Shown here one piece after another: positions 35,910 to 44,624 of a stretch of DNA of 64,000 nucleotides (its first letter is position 1; each line of letters begins with the position of its first letter). The notes under the pieces were generated by a model. It made no database searches. It was given only the letters and a program-made list of their open reading frames with translations, and had not been told where the DNA came from. Made by a program: the position numbers and the translations under genes. This DNA comes from an uncultured delta proteobacterium (lineage in GTDB: Bacteria; Myxococcota; Myxococcia; Myxococcales; 40CM-4-68-19): contig CAIWCD010000028.1 in the NCBI GenBank assembly GCA_903911145.1, positions 37,365 to 101,364 of the forward strand, written 5' to 3'.

Positions 35910-37205
35910 TCACTCTGTGACCTGACGCACCTGCACCGCGAGATCGTTGGCGCTCGCGGCGACGATCAGCACCCGCCGTCCGCGCAGCTCCTCGGGCGCG
36001 CGCTGGAGGAAGCGCGGGGGCGGCATCGTCCCCCGCTGCACGCGAATGGTGAAGTGGAACGTCGAGCCGAAGCCAGGCATGCCTTCGCTCTCCACCCAGA
36101 TCGCTCCGCTCATCAGCTCGACAAGACGGCGGCTGATGGCGAGCCCGAGCCCGGTGCCAGCGAACCGACGCGAGATCGAGCTGTCGCTCTGGCTGAAGGG
36201 CTGGAATAGCCGATCGATGAACTCCGGGTGGATTCCGAGGCCGGTGTCGCGCACGAGGAAATGCAGCTCCTCGCATCCGTCTGCGGAGTTGGGGATGAGC
36301 TTGACGAGGAGCGCGACCTCTCCGCCTTCGGTGAACTTGACTGCGTTGGAGAGCAGATTGAGCAGCACCTGGCGCAGACGGGAGCTGTCTCCGATCAGCG
36401 AGAAGGGCACTGCGGGATCGATATCGCAGATGTAATCGAGCTTCTTTTCTCTGGCCCGGTCAGCGACCAGCGCGACGGCCGACTCGATGCACTCCCGCAG
36501 CTCGAACGGCGCGCTCTCGAGCTCGGTGCGGCCCGCTTCGATCTTGGAGAAGTCGAGAATGTCGTTGATCAGCGCGAGCAGCGCGTCGCCCGACGTGCGA
36601 ATCGTCGAGGTGAACTCGCGCTGCAGCGCACTCAGCGGCGTATCGAGCAGCAGTCCCGTCATGCCAATCACGGCATTCATCGGCGTGCGGATCTCATGGC
36701 TCATCATCGCGAAGAACGCGCTCTTCGCCTTGGTCGCCGCCTCGACCTCCTCCTTCTGGTTCTGCACCAGCGCGAGCGACGCGCGCAGTTCGCGCATGCG
36801 CGAGGCAACCTGCGCCTCAAGCCGGGCCTGCACTTCCGCGTTCTGCCGATCCCGTTCTGCGACGTGGTTGGCCAGCTCGCTGATGGTCGTGTTGATCAGA
36901 TACCCGAGGACGTCGAGCTGATCTCCCTTCAGGTCCCGCTCGACCTGCACCGAGAGATCTCCCGCGGCGACAGCGATCAACGTCTCCGAGATCCGCTCGA
37001 CCGCAGCGGTGATGCGCGATTCGCGCTCCCGCGTGGTCTTGACGATCCGCTCCACCTCGTCGGCCATCGCGTTGAAGAGGACGGCTGCGGTGTCGCTCTC
37101 GTCGTAGAGCATCGTCCGCGGCAGGCGGAAATCAAACCGCCCGCTCGAGAGCTGGAACAGCGCCTCGAGAACGCCCTGCGGAAGTTTCGGGCCCTCTTCG
37201 GTCAT
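35910..37205 (-). CDS. Histidine kinase part of a split hybrid histidine kinase
   Basis: 431 codons and a TGA. The start at ATG 37205 overlaps the stop of the second STAS-like gene (ATGA). Order: a soluble N-terminal helical region with a HAMP-like segment (about 65-115), a coiled coil, the dimer/phosphoacceptor domain with H170 in [16 protein letters not shown], then an ATPase domain with N, G1 and G2 boxes ([32 protein letters not shown]), then the first strands of a receiver ([13 protein letters not shown]). Translation stops at codon 432. No membrane segment is visible, so the kinase is soluble. A single base change from TGG would restore one 815-residue hybrid kinase. Confidence 0.85.
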   Translation of the reverse strand: MTEEGPKLPQGVLEALFQLSSGRFDFRLPRTMLYDESDTAAVLFNAMADEVERIVKTTRERESRITAAVERISETLIAVAAGDLSVQVERDLKGDQLDVLGYLINTTISELANHVAERDRQNAEVQARLEAQVASRMRELRASLALVQNQKEEVEAATKAKSAFFAMMSHEIRTPMNAVIGMTGLLLDTPLSALQREFTSTIRTSGDALLALINDILDFSKIEAGRTELESAPFELRECIESAVALVADRAREKKLDYICDIDPAVPFSLIGDSSRLRQVLLNLLSNAVKFTEGGEVALLVKLIPNSADGCEELHFLVRDTGLGIHPEFIDRLFQPFSQSDSSISRRFAGTGLGLAISRRLVELMSGAIWVESEGMPGFGSTFHFTIRVQRGTMPPPRFLQRAPEELRGRRVLIVAASANDLAVQVRQVTE

Positions 37206-37618
37206 GGCGTCGCAGCTCTCTCTCTCGCCCACGCGAAGGCCGCGTCCATCGTCCCGAACATCCGCGTCGGAACGCGCGGTGCAGCGAGGCCGAGGAAGAT
37301 CGACGCAATCGCCCGCCCGAACATGGTGCCTCCGACGAGCGCAAAGCAGCGCTGGAACTCCGCATCGGGCGCGTCGCGATAGACGGCTCTCGCACCGGCT
37401 GTCTGGTGGGCGACCATGTCCATGAAGATCACGACGCCCGCGCGCTGCCCGGTCTTGCGCAGATAAGCCAACTGGAGCTCGATGCTGGCCTTCGCGGTCG
37501 CTTCGTCGTCCTCGACTCCCTCGGCGGGCACGACGGCGAGAAGGCCCGGCTCGACCTCATAGAAGGTGGCATTGGCACTGGTTGCAAACTGCTTCCACTT
37601 CTCGGTCGGGATCTTCAA
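37202..37618 (-). CDS. STAS-like protein, second of a tandem pair
   Basis: 138 residues from TTG 37618. That start overlaps the TGA of the first STAS-like gene (TTGA) and has GAGGGA seven bases upstream. A GTG at 37648 is in frame but lies within the first gene. The fold is alternating beta-alpha with [21 protein letters not shown] and a basic, Arg-rich C-terminal region ([18 protein letters not shown]). It resembles the first copy over most of its length, so the two are paralogues. Such STAS/SpoIIAA-like proteins usually bind a partner kinase or regulator; the overlap with the hybrid kinase start supports that. Confidence 0.7.
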   Translation of the reverse strand: MKIPTEKWKQFATSANATFYEVEPGLLAVVPAEGVEDDEATAKASIELQLAYLRKTGQRAGVVIFMDMVAHQTAGARAVYRDAPDAEFQRCFALVGGTMFGRAIASIFLGLAAPRVPTRMFGTMDAAFAWARERAATP

Positions 37619-38049
37619 TTTGCATTCCCTCGAATGCTGCGAAGCCACGCCAATGCTTCGTCGACGCTCTTGAAGAGCCGCGTTGGAATCGGCGGCTTGG
37701 AGAGGCCGATGAAGAAGCTCCCGATGGCGCGCGAGAGAGGACTCGGCACCACCAGCGCCGCGCCGAAGAAGAACTCAGGCTTCATTCCCTCTGCGTAGAT
37801 CTGCCGGCTCGCCGCGTCCTGGCCAAAGAGGCGATCCATCTGCACCACGACGCCGCAGCGCTTGCCCGAAAGCGACTGTGCATGCGCGGTCTGGTACGCG
37901 ACGTTTTCGCGCGCTTGATCGGGGCTGTCGATCAGCCCCGGGTTGGGAGCGACGATCAGCAAGTCACGTTCGTCCGTAGGCGTGAAGTAGTGCGTGCTCG
38001 GGGTCGCACCAATCTTTGTCAACCCCGCCTCTGCCTTCTCCTCGGTCAT
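37615..38049 (-). CDS. STAS-like protein, first of a tandem pair
   Basis: 144 residues from ATG 38049 (GGGGA upstream). It has the same core as its neighbour: CGVVVQMDRLFGQDAASRQIY, ALVVPSPLSRAIGSFFIGL and PIPTRLFKSVDEALAWL. The N-terminal 30 residues differ. No phosphorylatable Ser/Thr can be assigned with confidence. It lies 62 bases downstream of the HD-GYP response-regulator gene, so the four genes 39149 to 34758 read as one operon. The likely role is a protein-interaction switch for the hybrid kinase; this is inference. Confidence 0.7.
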   Translation of the reverse strand: MTEEKAEAGLTKIGATPSTHYFTPTDERDLLIVAPNPGLIDSPDQARENVAYQTAHAQSLSGKRCGVVVQMDRLFGQDAASRQIYAEGMKPEFFFGAALVVPSPLSRAIGSFFIGLSKPPIPTRLFKSVDEALAWLRSIRGNAN

Positions 38050-38111
38050 GCTGTCCCCGGTCGGTTCATTCAACAAGGCGGTCCGTTGCGGCTTCTCGTT
38101 CCAACGCCCGC

Positions 38112-39149
38112 TCAACTCTCATCGGCGAACTGTCTGCGGATCGACTTGATCGACTCCTCGTCGACCAGGAACGCCGATACACAGGTGGGATCGAAGTGGT
38201 TTCCCCGCCCTTCGCGGATGGTCGCAACGGCGCGCTCGTACTCCCACGCTTCCTTGTACGGGCGCTTCGACGTCAGCGCGTCGAACACATCAGCCACGGC
38301 GACGATGCGGCCATAGAGGGGAATCGCCTGTCCGCGCGTCCCCTTTGGATATCCCGTGCCGTCGTACTTCTCGTGGTGCGTGAGCGCGATCTCCGCGGCC
38401 GCCTGCAGCAGCGGAGAGCTGCTCCCTCCGAGAATCATTCCCCCGATCTCGGTGTGCTTGCGCATGATCGCCATCTCTTCGTCGGAGAGCCTGCCCGGCT
38501 TGAGGAGGATGTGATCGGGCGTTCCCATCTTGCCCACGTCGTGCATCGGTGCCGCCTCGAGAATCAGCGTCTGCTCGCTCTCGGGGAGCCCGAGATTGCG
38601 CGCGATGAGGCGGGAGTAGTGCGCCATGCGCAGCAGGTGTGCGCCTGTCTCCGGGTCGCGATATTCGGCGGCCTGCGCGAGCCGATGGATGACTTCCCTC
38701 TCTCTGGCTCGGACCTGCGCGGTGGCCTTCTGCACCTGCTCGGCGAGCCACACTGCGCGATTGGAGAGGTGGAGCTCGGCGCTGCGGCGGGCGAGCGCGT
38801 TGCGCAGGCGGGCGATCAGCTCAACCTTGTCGACCGGCCTGGAGAGAAAATCGCTCGCGCCGGCCTCGAGCGCTGCGAGCCGCACCGGGGCTTCGGACGC
38901 TGACGTGATCATCAAGACGGGGACCGCGTCGCGCCCCTTGAGGTTGCGGAAGCGGCGGATGAACTCGACGCCGTCGATCTCCGGCATCAGATAATCGACG
39001 AGGACGAGATCGGGTTCGTTCGCTGCGCTCCACTCGAGCGCGGCGCTCGCCTCGGTGAACTCAGTCGTCGTGACATCCGGCAGCTCGCGCACGAGCATCG
39101 ACAGCAGCGTGACGTTCACCTGCGTGTCGTCGACGATGAGCAGATTCAC
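38112..39149 (-). CDS. Receiver-HD-GYP response regulator (RpfG-type cyclic-di-GMP phosphodiesterase)
   Basis: 345 residues from GTG 39149 (GGAGG six bases upstream). The receiver has D52 in VLVDYLMPEIDG and the acidic pair in LLIVDDTQ. A helical linker (about 115-160) leads to an HD-GYP domain: HD pair in APMHDVGKMGTPDHIL, HHEKYDGTGYPKG (the GYP motif) and VADVFDALTSKRPYK. All metal ligands of an active enzyme are visible. It should degrade cyclic-di-GMP when phosphorylated, and its gene heads an operon with two STAS-like proteins and the hybrid kinase. Confidence 0.9.
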   Translation of the reverse strand: MNLLIVDDTQVNVTLLSMLVRELPDVTTTEFTEASAALEWSAANEPDLVLVDYLMPEIDGVEFIRRFRNLKGRDAVPVLMITSASEAPVRLAALEAGASDFLSRPVDKVELIARLRNALARRSAELHLSNRAVWLAEQVQKATAQVRAREREVIHRLAQAAEYRDPETGAHLLRMAHYSRLIARNLGLPESEQTLILEAAPMHDVGKMGTPDHILLKPGRLSDEEMAIMRKHTEIGGMILGGSSSPLLQAAAEIALTHHEKYDGTGYPKGTRGQAIPLYGRIVAVADVFDALTSKRPYKEAWEYERAVATIREGRGNHFDPTCVSAFLVDEESIKSIRRQFADES

Positions 39150-39232
39150 AGGCGCCTCCAGCCGAAACTATAGATCGCTTCGTGCGATTGATCCCGCGCG
39201 GCCTTTGCGCGTCGCGCGAAGTTCGGCCCCAC

Positions 39233-41068
39233 TCAAGGCCCGTTGAGAGCGCCGATGCTCCACGGAGAAGTCCGCGTGTGCCCCGCCTGATCGTGTGCAA
39301 CGGAGTCAACCGGCGCGGTCTGGCCGGCCCCGATCAGCGGGCTGCCCGCGGTCGGCACCAGCGCCGCGCGCACACTGCTCACTGTCGACGAGATGCTCGT
39401 TCCGTCAACCAGCAGCGCAGTCAGGTTTGCGCTCTGCGCGGCAGCCGACGTGCTTGCCGCCGAATGCGCTCCCTCCGCAAGCGCGCCACAGAAGCTGGTA
39501 TCCGGAAGCGGACGCGTTCCATTCCACCAATAGTTGTAATCAAACGCCATTGTCGGCGGCGTGCTGGTCGAGAGGTTGAGCGGGCAGGGAATCGTCGCCG
39601 GCGTCTGATTGCTCGATCCAAACGACGTGCTCCACGTCCCATCCGCGTTGGCGAAGACGTTGTTGACCGCACGCGGATTGGCGGTCGGCAGAGGGCGCTC
39701 AATGGGGGCCGGCGCATTCGAGCCAACGCCCCAGCAGGGATTGACCACGACGTAATCGTTGGCATTGGCGTCCCACGTCTCGCAGTCGCTGCCTGCCCCC
39801 TCGGCCGTTCCCTGGATCGCGCTGTCGTCCATCCGGATGGCGTCGCCGCCATTGGCATCCCCGCTCTCCGTCATGGGTGGTTGATATCCATGCGTGAACA
39901 ACACGGTGTTATCGAGCAGCGAGCAGGATAGGCAGCCGGAGAAATCAAACGCGGCTTCGCGGGGGTCGACGACGAGATTGTTGCGCGCGACCGTATGCTT
40001 CGCCTCATAGGTATAGAGCCCGTCGGCGGACCAATAGTATGTGGCATCGGTTCCTTCTCCGCCGAGCGCGACGCGGCGCACGCGGTAGAAGAGATTGCCC
40101 TCATAGAGCACGTCGATCGATCCGCCCTTCGCCTCCAGCCCTTGCCCAGCGCCGTTGCGCGAGATCACGTTGTTGCAATAGGCGACGTGGTGAACGCCGA
40201 CGTTATCCATTCCATGGCGGGAGGTCTGCGTCACGGTATTGCCCGATACCCAGGCATATTCAACCTGGCTGAGCTTCATACCATCCATATCCTGCCCGAC
40301 AGGAAACTCGCCGCTCGGATCGTCATGTCCGAAGATATTCTGGATGGTCATATTGCGCACGACGATATGATGCGACGGATCATACTTCCCATAGACGCTC
40401 TGATTCAGCGATCCGTCTCCATTGAGCGCGCTGGTCTTCGCGTCGCGCGCGACTCCAACGATATGGACGCCGGCCTGCGCCTGCATCGGCTGCGGGTCTG
40501 CGTGGGCCGTTCCATTCCAGGCCCCCACGGTGGCCGGACCGATGGTGATTCCATCGAACGCGACATAGGAGACGCCGACGAAATTGAATCCCTGCATTAC
40601 CGTCGTGTGGTTGGGCGCTGCGTCCGTCGCGACAATCGCGAGCGGGCTGCTGGCCGTGCGCTGGATATGTTGGGCATAGATCTCTGCGCCGGAATTATCC
40701 GCATACGTCCCGGGCGCCAGCCGAATGCGAACCGGGGCCTGCGGCGAGTTCGCTGCCAACGCGAGCGCGGCATGAATCCCTGCTGTTCCGCCGTCAGGGC
40801 CGACGTCGATGTTCGTCCAGCTCGCTTCGCTGATGGCGTCGACGAAGAGCGCATCGCTGCAGGATGGCAACACGCCGAGGCCGGCATCTGTCGATGCCTC
40901 CCCGGCATCAGAGCCAGCATCCGATCCTGCATCAGAGCCAGCATCCGATCCTGCATCAGAGCCAGCATCGCTACCGCCAGGGCTGCCGTTCTGGTGTGAG
41001 CACGCGAGCGCAGAGGAGAAGGCCAACAGCAAGAGCGACGAACGGACGAAGGGACGAGACAAGGCCAT
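39233..41068 (-). CDS. Parallel beta-helix (right-handed) surface lipoprotein
   Basis: 611 residues from ATG 41068. Signal peptide with the lipobox SSALAC (Cys23). Next comes a stalk of repeated GSDA, then a long right-handed beta-helix: repeated short strands such as VVRNMTIQNIFG, YAWVSGNTVTQTSRHGM, VAYCNNVISRNGAG and VARNNLVVDPRE. This is the pectate-lyase-like fold (NosD-like or carbohydrate-binding). Active-site residues of a particular lyase are not evident. Probably binds or cleaves a polysaccharide on the cell surface. Two Cys pairs in the helix (SGCLSCS, SDCETW) may form disulfides. Confidence 0.75.
   Translation of the reverse strand: MALSRPFVRSSLLLLAFSSALACSHQNGSPGGSDAGSDAGSDAGSDAGSDAGSDAGEASTDAGLGVLPSCSDALFVDAISEASWTNIDVGPDGGTAGIHAALALAANSPQAPVRIRLAPGTYADNSGAEIYAQHIQRTASSPLAIVATDAAPNHTTVMQGFNFVGVSYVAFDGITIGPATVGAWNGTAHADPQPMQAQAGVHIVGVARDAKTSALNGDGSLNQSVYGKYDPSHHIVVRNMTIQNIFGHDDPSGEFPVGQDMDGMKLSQVEYAWVSGNTVTQTSRHGMDNVGVHHVAYCNNVISRNGAGQGLEAKGGSIDVLYEGNLFYRVRRVALGGEGTDATYYWSADGLYTYEAKHTVARNNLVVDPREAAFDFSGCLSCSLLDNTVLFTHGYQPPMTESGDANGGDAIRMDDSAIQGTAEGAGSDCETWDANANDYVVVNPCWGVGSNAPAPIERPLPTANPRAVNNVFANADGTWSTSFGSSNQTPATIPCPLNLSTSTPPTMAFDYNYWWNGTRPLPDTSFCGALAEGAHSAASTSAAAQSANLTALLVDGTSISSTVSSVRAALVPTAGSPLIGAGQTAPVDSVAHDQAGHTRTSPWSIGALNGP
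40905..40969 (-). repeat. Short SDAG-coding tandem repeat
   Basis: A 24-base unit (GCATCAGAGCCAGCATCCGATCCT on the plus strand, written here in parts) is repeated about two and a half times and codes for GSDA units in the stalk of the beta-helix lipoprotein. The alternating codon use shows it grew from a pair of 12-base units. It resembles the longer GPG(S/N)DA array in the fibronectin-type lipoprotein. Confidence 0.7.
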
Positions 41069-41534
41069 TTTCCGAGCCTGCCAAGAGCGGAGCACCGAAG
41101 TCAATCGAAGCGTCTGTTCCTCGCTCTCCACCACCACATGCCCCGCTCCTGCGCGCCCGACAGCGCAGGGCGAAGCCGAGGATCCTTCTCCTGAGACAGC
41201 TCTCCTTAAAACAAGACAATCGAAGGGCAGGTTCGCAACAGCCGAAAGAGTGGCGGGGCTGGCGCTTGCCTCGCTCCAACTGAACTCGCCGAACTCATCA
41301 CTTCATGATCACGACGATTCTTCGTGCGCCCCGGACCGGTTGCAGGTGGGCCGTGCGCGGCCGCGTCCGTCCTATCCGCACGAGATTTCTGGTGGCCTCG
41401 ATCTTGTACAAGGCCATCCCGTGATTTTGAACTTCGGACAACGCTCAGAGAGCCGCGCCGCCGCTCGATCCATATCCACGTTTTCCATCATTACCGTGAC
41501 GCTGCTCGCGCGGCGCCAATCGTGAGGAAGATCC
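41069..41534. other. Long intergenic region between divergent genes
   Basis: 466 bases separate the beta-helix lipoprotein gene from the chemosensory operon. No open frame here looks coding. A short AT-rich patch (TTAAAACAAGACAAT, about 41206-41220) could contain a promoter for the lipoprotein gene. A possible sigma-54-like site lies at 41260-41275 and the operon's Shine-Dalgarno, GAGGAAG, just before 41535. Nothing else recognised. Confidence 0.5.
41260..41275 (+). promoter_or_regulatory. Candidate sigma-54 promoter of the chemosensory operon
   Basis: TGGCGCTTGCCTCGCT has GG and GC at the exact -24/-12 spacing of ten bases and matches most of TGGCAC-N5-TTGC[A/T]. It is about 260 bases upstream of the chemoreceptor ATG, so it would give a long leader. 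High GC makes chance matches common; treat as a candidate only. Confidence 0.2.
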
Positions 41535-43502
41535 ATGAATCCGAACATCACTGTCCCGACGGCGAAGATCACCTCCAAGGCCAAGCCGAAGACCAACGGC
41601 AACGGCGCTTCCCACGATCTGGAGCTCGATGATCTCAAGGGGCAGCTCGCCGCCATCAACAAGGCCCAGGCGGTGATCGAATTCAATCTCGACGGCACGA
41701 TCATCACCGCCAACGAGAACTTCCTCAACCTGCTCCATTACCGACTCGACGAGATTCAGGGGCAGCACCACAGTATGTTCGTCGACCCGGCTGCGCGCGC
41801 GACTGCTGAGTATCAACAGTTCTGGGCCGACCTGAATGCGGGCAAGTTCCAGGCTGCGGAGTACAAGCGGATCGGCAAGGGCGGCAAGGAGGTCTGGATT
41901 CAGGCTTCCTACAACCCGATCTTCGATCGCGACGGGAAGTTGATGAAGGTCGTGAAGTTCGCCACCGATGTCTCCGCGACCAAGCTGCAGAACGCGGATT
42001 ACCAGGGGCAGCTTGCGGCCATCAGCAAGGCGCAGGCGGTGATCGAGTTCAAGGTCGATGGCACCGTGATCACGGCCAATGAGAACTTCCTGAACGTGCT
42101 CGGCTACCGGCTCGAAGAGATCAAGGGCCAGCACCACAGCATGTTCTGCGACGCGAACTTTCGGATGAGCGCTGAGTATCGTCAGTTCTGGTCGGAATTG
42201 AATGCGGGGAAGTATCAGGCCGCCGAATACAAGCGGATCGGGAAAGGCGGAAGGGAAGTCTGGATTCAGGCATCCTACAATCCGATCTTCGATCTCAACG
42301 GTCGGGCGTTCAAGGTCGTGAAATACGCGACCGACGTGACTGCGCAGAAATTAAAAAATGCTGATTACCAGGGCCAGATGGCGGCGATTAGCAAAGCGCA
42401 GGCGGTCATCGAGTTTAACCTCGATGGAACAGTGATCACTGCCAACGACAATTTCCTCAATGTCCTTGGTTACCGACTTGACGAGATCAAAGGCCAGCAC
42501 CACAGCATGTTCGTCGATAGCTCGTTTCGGGCGAGCCAGGAGTATCGGCAGTTCTGGGCCGACCTGAATGCGGGCCGCTACCAGGCGGCCGAGTACAAGC
42601 GGATCGGCAAGGGCGGCAAGGAGGTCTGGATTCAGGCCTCGTACAACCCGATCTTCGATCTCAATGGCAAGCCGTTCAAGGTGGTGAAGTTCGCCATCGA
42701 TACAACCAAGGCGAAGAACGCAGCGACGACCGTGTCGGCGCAGTTGAATGAGTCGTCGGCCTCGCTGACGACCATCGCCAACCAGCTCGCCGCGGGCGCG
42801 ACGCAGACGGCGGCGCAGGCGTCGAAGGTTGCCTCGGCAGCGGGTCAGATGAACAGCAATGTGGCCTCGGTGGCGAGCGCGTCGGAAGAGTTGAGCGCGA
42901 CTGTGCGCGAGATCTCGAGCAACGCGAGCAACTCGGCGAAGACCGCGCGGCAGGCGAAGGAGCTGGCGACGGGTGCCAATACGACCGTGCAGGCGCTCAA
43001 TACCAGCGCGGTCGCCATCGGGCGCGTCACCAAGGTGATCAGCACGATCGCGCAGCAGACGAATCTGCTCGCGCTGAATGCGACCATCGAGGCCGCGCGC
43101 GCCGGCGAGGCGGGCAAGGGGTTTGCGGTCGTCGCCAACGAGGTCAAGGAGCTTGCCAAGGAGACGGCCCGCGCCACTGAGGAGATCACGCTGCAGATCG
43201 AGGCGATCCAGAAGGACACGGGCCGCAGCGTCACGGCGATCGGCGATGTCGTGAAGGTCATCGAGCAGATCGACGGATTTGCCTCGTCGATCGCTGCCTC
43301 CGTCGAGGAGCAGGCGGCCACCGTGCGGGATGTCGCGCGGAATGCAGGCGAGGTCGCGACGGTGGTAAAGACTGTGACCGACAATATCAGTGGCGTCGCG
43401 GAGGCGGCCAGGGATGCGGAGCGCAACGCCGCGCTGACACAGAAGGCGGCTGCGGGTCTCGGTGATATCGTCAAGACACTGAAGGTCGCTCTCGGCGGGT
43501 AG
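41535..43502 (+). CDS. Soluble chemoreceptor with three tandem PAS domains
   Basis: 655 residues and no membrane segment. Residues 33-398 are three PAS domains of exactly 122 residues, very alike in protein sequence ([52 protein letters not shown]). The repeated HHSMF with Trp/His-rich core suggests heme or flavin or small-molecule sensing as in Aer2-like PAS proteins, but the ligand cannot be told. The signalling domain follows (about 420-650), with the hairpin tip [28 protein letters not shown]. No methylation-site C-terminal pentapeptide for CheR docking. It is the first gene of the operon. Confidence 0.9.
   Translation: MNPNITVPTAKITSKAKPKTNGNGASHDLELDDLKGQLAAINKAQAVIEFNLDGTIITANENFLNLLHYRLDEIQGQHHSMFVDPAARATAEYQQFWADLNAGKFQAAEYKRIGKGGKEVWIQASYNPIFDRDGKLMKVVKFATDVSATKLQNADYQGQLAAISKAQAVIEFKVDGTVITANENFLNVLGYRLEEIKGQHHSMFCDANFRMSAEYRQFWSELNAGKYQAAEYKRIGKGGREVWIQASYNPIFDLNGRAFKVVKYATDVTAQKLKNADYQGQMAAISKAQAVIEFNLDGTVITANDNFLNVLGYRLDEIKGQHHSMFVDSSFRASQEYRQFWADLNAGRYQAAEYKRIGKGGKEVWIQASYNPIFDLNGKPFKVVKFAIDTTKAKNAATTVSAQLNESSASLTTIANQLAAGATQTAAQASKVASAAGQMNSNVASVASASEELSATVREISSNASNSAKTARQAKELATGANTTVQALNTSAVAIGRVTKVISTIAQQTNLLALNATIEAARAGEAGKGFAVVANEVKELAKETARATEEITLQIEAIQKDTGRSVTAIGDVVKVIEQIDGFASSIAASVEEQAATVRDVARNAGEVATVVKTVTDNISGVAEAARDAERNAALTQKAAAGLGDIVKTLKVALGG
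41631..42728 (+). repeat. Triplicated 366-bp PAS-coding repeat
   Basis: Copies begin at 41631, 41997 and 42363, each 366 bases (122 codons) with no indels. Protein identity is very high while synonymous positions differ clearly between copies (for example ATCGAATTC, ATCGAGTTC and ATCGAGTTT for the same residues). Confidence 0.9.
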
Positions 43503-43568
43503 CGAGATCGTACGTCGGTCGCTGTTCGAGGTTGTGTCCAGGAGTCCCGCAGTGGAGGCTATGTGAAC

Positions 43569-44594
43569 ATGCCAAAGCTGCGGGTCCTGGTCGTCGACGA
43601 CGACCCGGCCTACCGACTGATTCTCTCCAAGGTGCTCTCGGGGCTGCCCAACGTCGAGCTGGTCTCGGTGGCCGCCAATCTCACGATCGCGCGCGCCAAG
43701 CTCGAGCGCGATCGGTTCGACGTCGTCACCATCGACGTCGTCCTGCGCGATGAGTCCGGGCTCGATCTGCTGCCCTGGATTCACGCGCATCATCCGTCGA
43801 TCTTCTCGATCCTCCTCACCGCGGGCACGCATCGGGAGGCGAGCCTGGCCGTCGACTCGCTGCTTCTCGGAGCCTCAACGCTCATCATCAAGCCCACCGG
43901 CGAACATCCGGTGAAGGAGCTGACCGACGCGCTGCAATCGGCGCTCGCTGAGGTGGTTCCGACCGAGAAGCCGATCGATGTCTCCAGGCCGATTCGGCCG
44001 AATTCGGCGAAAAGTGAATCGGCAACGCGGGAGCTGATCGCGGTCGGCGCATCGACGGGCGGGCCGCCGGTGCTGCTGCAGTTTCTCATCGGCCTGCCGC
44101 TCGGGTTCGACGTTCCGATCGTGATTACCCAGCATATGCCCGCGCTGCATATTCCCTATTTCATCGACCTCCTCGCCCGGCAGAGCGGCCGCAAGGTGGT
44201 GCTCGGTGAACACGGTGCCCGTGTCGAGCGCGGCTGCGTCTACGTCGCGGGCGAGGCGAAGCATCTGCTCGTCAACCGGGTCGGAAACGGCCTGGTGCTC
44301 GCACAGGATGGCGGACCCGAAGAGCACAACTGCCGTCCCGCGGTCGATCCGATGTTCCGTTCGGTTGCGCAGGCGTGCGGCGCGGCGTCGGTCGGCGTCG
44401 TCATGACGGGAATGGGCTCCGACGGAGCATTGGGCGCGAGAGCGCTGCGAGAAAAGGGCGCTCCCGTCGTCGCCCAGGACCAGGCCTCGAGCGTTGTCTG
44501 GGGAATGCCTGGCGCAGTGGCAGCATTGGGCGCCGCGACCGCGATTGTCCCCGCAAGCCAGTTGGCTGGCTGCGTTGTACGTTGGACTTCCTAG
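43569..44594 (+). CDS. cheB: Chemotaxis response regulator protein-glutamate methylesterase
   Basis: 341 residues from ATG 43569 (GGAGG upstream; a GTG at 43563 is also in frame). An N-terminal receiver with D56 in VVTIDVVLRDESG leads to a methylesterase domain with the triad S162 (GASTGGP), H189 (TQHMP) and D285 (GMGSDGALGA), close to E. coli numbering. It demethylates or deamidates chemoreceptors. Here the only receptor in the operon is soluble, so adaptation in the cytoplasm is implied. Gene follows the receptor by 66 bases. Confidence 0.95.
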   Translation: MPKLRVLVVDDDPAYRLILSKVLSGLPNVELVSVAANLTIARAKLERDRFDVVTIDVVLRDESGLDLLPWIHAHHPSIFSILLTAGTHREASLAVDSLLLGASTLIIKPTGEHPVKELTDALQSALAEVVPTEKPIDVSRPIRPNSAKSESATRELIAVGASTGGPPVLLQFLIGLPLGFDVPIVITQHMPALHIPYFIDLLARQSGRKVVLGEHGARVERGCVYVAGEAKHLLVNRVGNGLVLAQDGGPEEHNCRPAVDPMFRSVAQACGAASVGVVMTGMGSDGALGARALREKGAPVVAQDQASSVVWGMPGAVAALGAATAIVPASQLAGCVVRWTS

Positions 44595-44624
44595 TTTCGA
44601 TTGCAAGAAAGAGGGGCGTTCGTC

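Noticed and set aside
41631..42728. Assembly duplication of the PAS region
   Set aside because: Synonymous differences are many and spread evenly, so these are three real copies.
42351..43832. Minus-strand open frame opposite the chemoreceptor
   Set aside because: The plus strand codes for a clear signalling domain and CheB; the reverse frame shows no motif.
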